DNA of 23,290 nt from an uncultured Spirochaetales bacterium. Lineage in GTDB: Bacteria > Spirochaetota > Spirochaetia > Treponematales > Treponemataceae. The position numbers were made by a program, and so were the translations under genes. Under the pieces are notes generated by a model, which had not been told where the DNA came from, made no database searches, and worked only from the letters and a program-made list of their open reading frames with translations. Shown piece after piece: positions 22,715 through 23,290 of this stretch. The stretch's first letter is position 1. Each line of letters starts with the position of its first letter. Where the stretch lies: positions 1 through 23,290 of the forward strand of contig CAMGSV010000012.1 of NCBI GenBank assembly GCA_946061495.1. Reading direction: 5' to 3'.

Positions 22715-22755
22715 TCCCCTTGTCGTGGCTGAAGTGCTGGGCAAGGGGATTTTTT
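22715..22755 (+). terminator. ychF terminator
   Basis: TCCCCTTG (22715-22722) pairs with CAAGGGGA (22742-22749), followed by TTTTTT (22750-22755). A separate perfect hairpin, AGTTTTGC-TT-GCAAAACT (22685-22702), lies between it and the ychF stop but has no T tract. Confidence 0.82.
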
Positions 22756-22857
22756 GTAGGGGTGGAATGAGATTGATCAAACATTCTGCTACCGTTTAGG
22801 CTGCCTCTTTCTTTGTATGGAAGGATAGGGGAACGATTAGGAAAGGCACGGTGCTTT

Positions 22858-22872
22858 GAAATTTAAAATTTC
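22858..22872. repeat. 15-bp AT-rich palindrome
   Basis: GAAATTT-A-AAATTTC is a perfect 7-1-7 inverted repeat. Its right end runs into the first copy of the ATTTCCTTAC motif, repeated within the palindromic element just downstream. It may be part of that element. Confidence 0.45.
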
Positions 22873-22890
22873 CTTACTTGCCACGAGGAA

Positions 22891-22950
22891 TTTCCTTACA
22901 CGAAATTCCGAGCTTTCTAGCTAGAATGGTGGGAATTTCATGTAAGGAAA
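22891..22950. repeat. 60-bp imperfect palindromic element beside the Rpn-type gene
   Basis: TTTCCTTACACGAAATTCC (22891-22909) is the inverted complement of 22932-22950 with a single mismatch. At the exact centre sits a perfect 12-bp palindrome TTCTAGCTAGAA (22915-22926). The motif ATTTCCTTAC also occurs as a direct copy at 22868-22877, and GGAATTTC/GAAATTCC (22887-22909) is an inverted repeat of its own. Apart from the ychF terminator, the gap from 22681 to 23027 holds no gene I can recognise. The element could be a dispersed palindromic repeat, the decayed end of a mobile element, or a terminator for the Rpn-type gene; no T tract supports the last. Confidence 0.7.
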
Positions 22951-23027
22951 CGGGAACTGTCTTGCTGGAACGGTGAGGCCGTCGGGATGGGCTCACCGGT
23001 GGAAACGCTGGGGAGCCTTTCTGTGTG

Positions 23028-23290
23028 CTAGGGCTTGGGGCTGACTTCTCGCTCCAACTGCTGCACCGTCTCCAGCGGGAGATTGGTGCAGTGGGCCACC
23101 ATCTGGGGAGCCAGCCCCTCGGACAACAGGTTCCGTGCCGTCTCCAGCGCCTTCTGGTAGGCACCACGCTCCAGTCCTTGCTCCAAGCCTCGTTCCAACC
23201 CGATGGATATGCCTTCCTCCCGACCGGTGAACAAACCTTCTTCATAACCGTCACGGCGGCATTCCATCATGCGGGATGTGTAGGTGAGAT
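23028..23290 (-). CDS. Rpn/PD-(D/E)XK nuclease transposase-family protein, C-terminal part only
   Basis: The frame enters from the window edge and ends at a TAG at 23028-23030, giving about 87 C-terminal residues. An internal Met at 23270 is probably not the start, since the frame stays open upstream (LTYTSRMMECRRDG). The visible part has the family's EGxxxG pattern: GYEEGLFTGREEGIS, then GLERGLEQGLERG. The ending ARNLLSEGLAPQMVAHCTNL resembles the usual helix-turn-helix-like tail. Members are recombination-promoting nucleases related to transposase_31 and are very numerous in some Treponema genomes. The catalytic nuclease domain lies outside the window, so intactness cannot be judged. Confidence 0.8.
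   Translation of the reverse strand, partial: LTYTSRMMECRRDGYEEGLFTGREEGISIGLERGLEQGLERGAYQKALETARNLLSEGLAPQMVAHCTNLPLETVQQLEREVSPKP

Noticed and set aside
22971..22998. CGGTGAG/CTCACCG inverted repeat as terminator of the Rpn-type gene
   Set aside because: Seven-bp stem with a 14-nt loop and no T tract on the minus strand; too weak to call.

Overview
The window looks like chromosomal DNA of a spirochaete, most likely a Treponema-type organism of moderate G+C. This rests on gene content read from the sequence, not on a database search. The pointers are a CHASE2-adenylate cyclase, a FecR-domain protein beside a beta-barrel, a FadL/PorV-like (UPF0164-like) outer-membrane protein, a FlgD-type Ig-repeat protein ending in an OmpA-like domain, a complete rnfCDGEAB operon, a homopolymeric C13 tract and an Rpn/PD-(D/E)XK transposase-family gene. 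No tRNA, rRNA, CRISPR array or complete insertion sequence was seen.

Layout. 1-2543 (-): N-terminal 847 residues of a CHASE2-class III adenylate cyclase whose 3' end lies outside the window. 2625-4992 (+), divergent from it: a three-gene envelope cassette (small SLH-like exported protein, outer-membrane barrel, FecR-domain protein) closed by a strong terminator. 5138-6589 (+): asnS. 6717-8585 (+): membrane dCache-PAS-GGDEF diguanylate cyclase. 8742-12895 (+): FadL/PorV-like barrel followed by a 1043-residue Ig-repeat/OmpA-like protein. 13092-15758 (+): an EAL phosphodiesterase closely followed by an EPSP-synthase-like gene (aroA family). Two terminators separate these from 15886-21375 (-): the Rnf operon in the order rnfC-D-G-E-A-B. 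21571-22680 (+): ychF. 22681-23027: a terminator and palindromic repeats. 23028-23290 (-): the C-terminal end of an Rpn-type protein that continues past the window.

How the genes work together. Three nucleotide second-messenger enzymes (a cAMP-forming cyclase, a c-di-GMP synthase and a c-di-GMP phosphodiesterase) are interleaved with two outer-membrane/periplasm gene sets. This suggests, without proving it, that signalling and envelope remodelling are linked here. Rnf couples ferredoxin:NAD+ electron transfer to ion transport. Its RnfG subunit is unusually long and carries two FMN-binding domains, which with RnfD predicts three covalent FMN sites.

Points most worth a second look: three sigma70-like promoters (adenylate cyclase, asnS, rnfC) place the transcription start at or within about 2 nt of the start codon, predicting leaderless mRNAs; the aroA-family protein lacks two residues matching E. 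coli R100 and K411; RnfG has a duplicated FMN domain; a C13 tract lies upstream of an outer-membrane protein gene; inverted repeats overlap two signalling-gene promoters; and a long palindromic element lies beside the Rpn gene.
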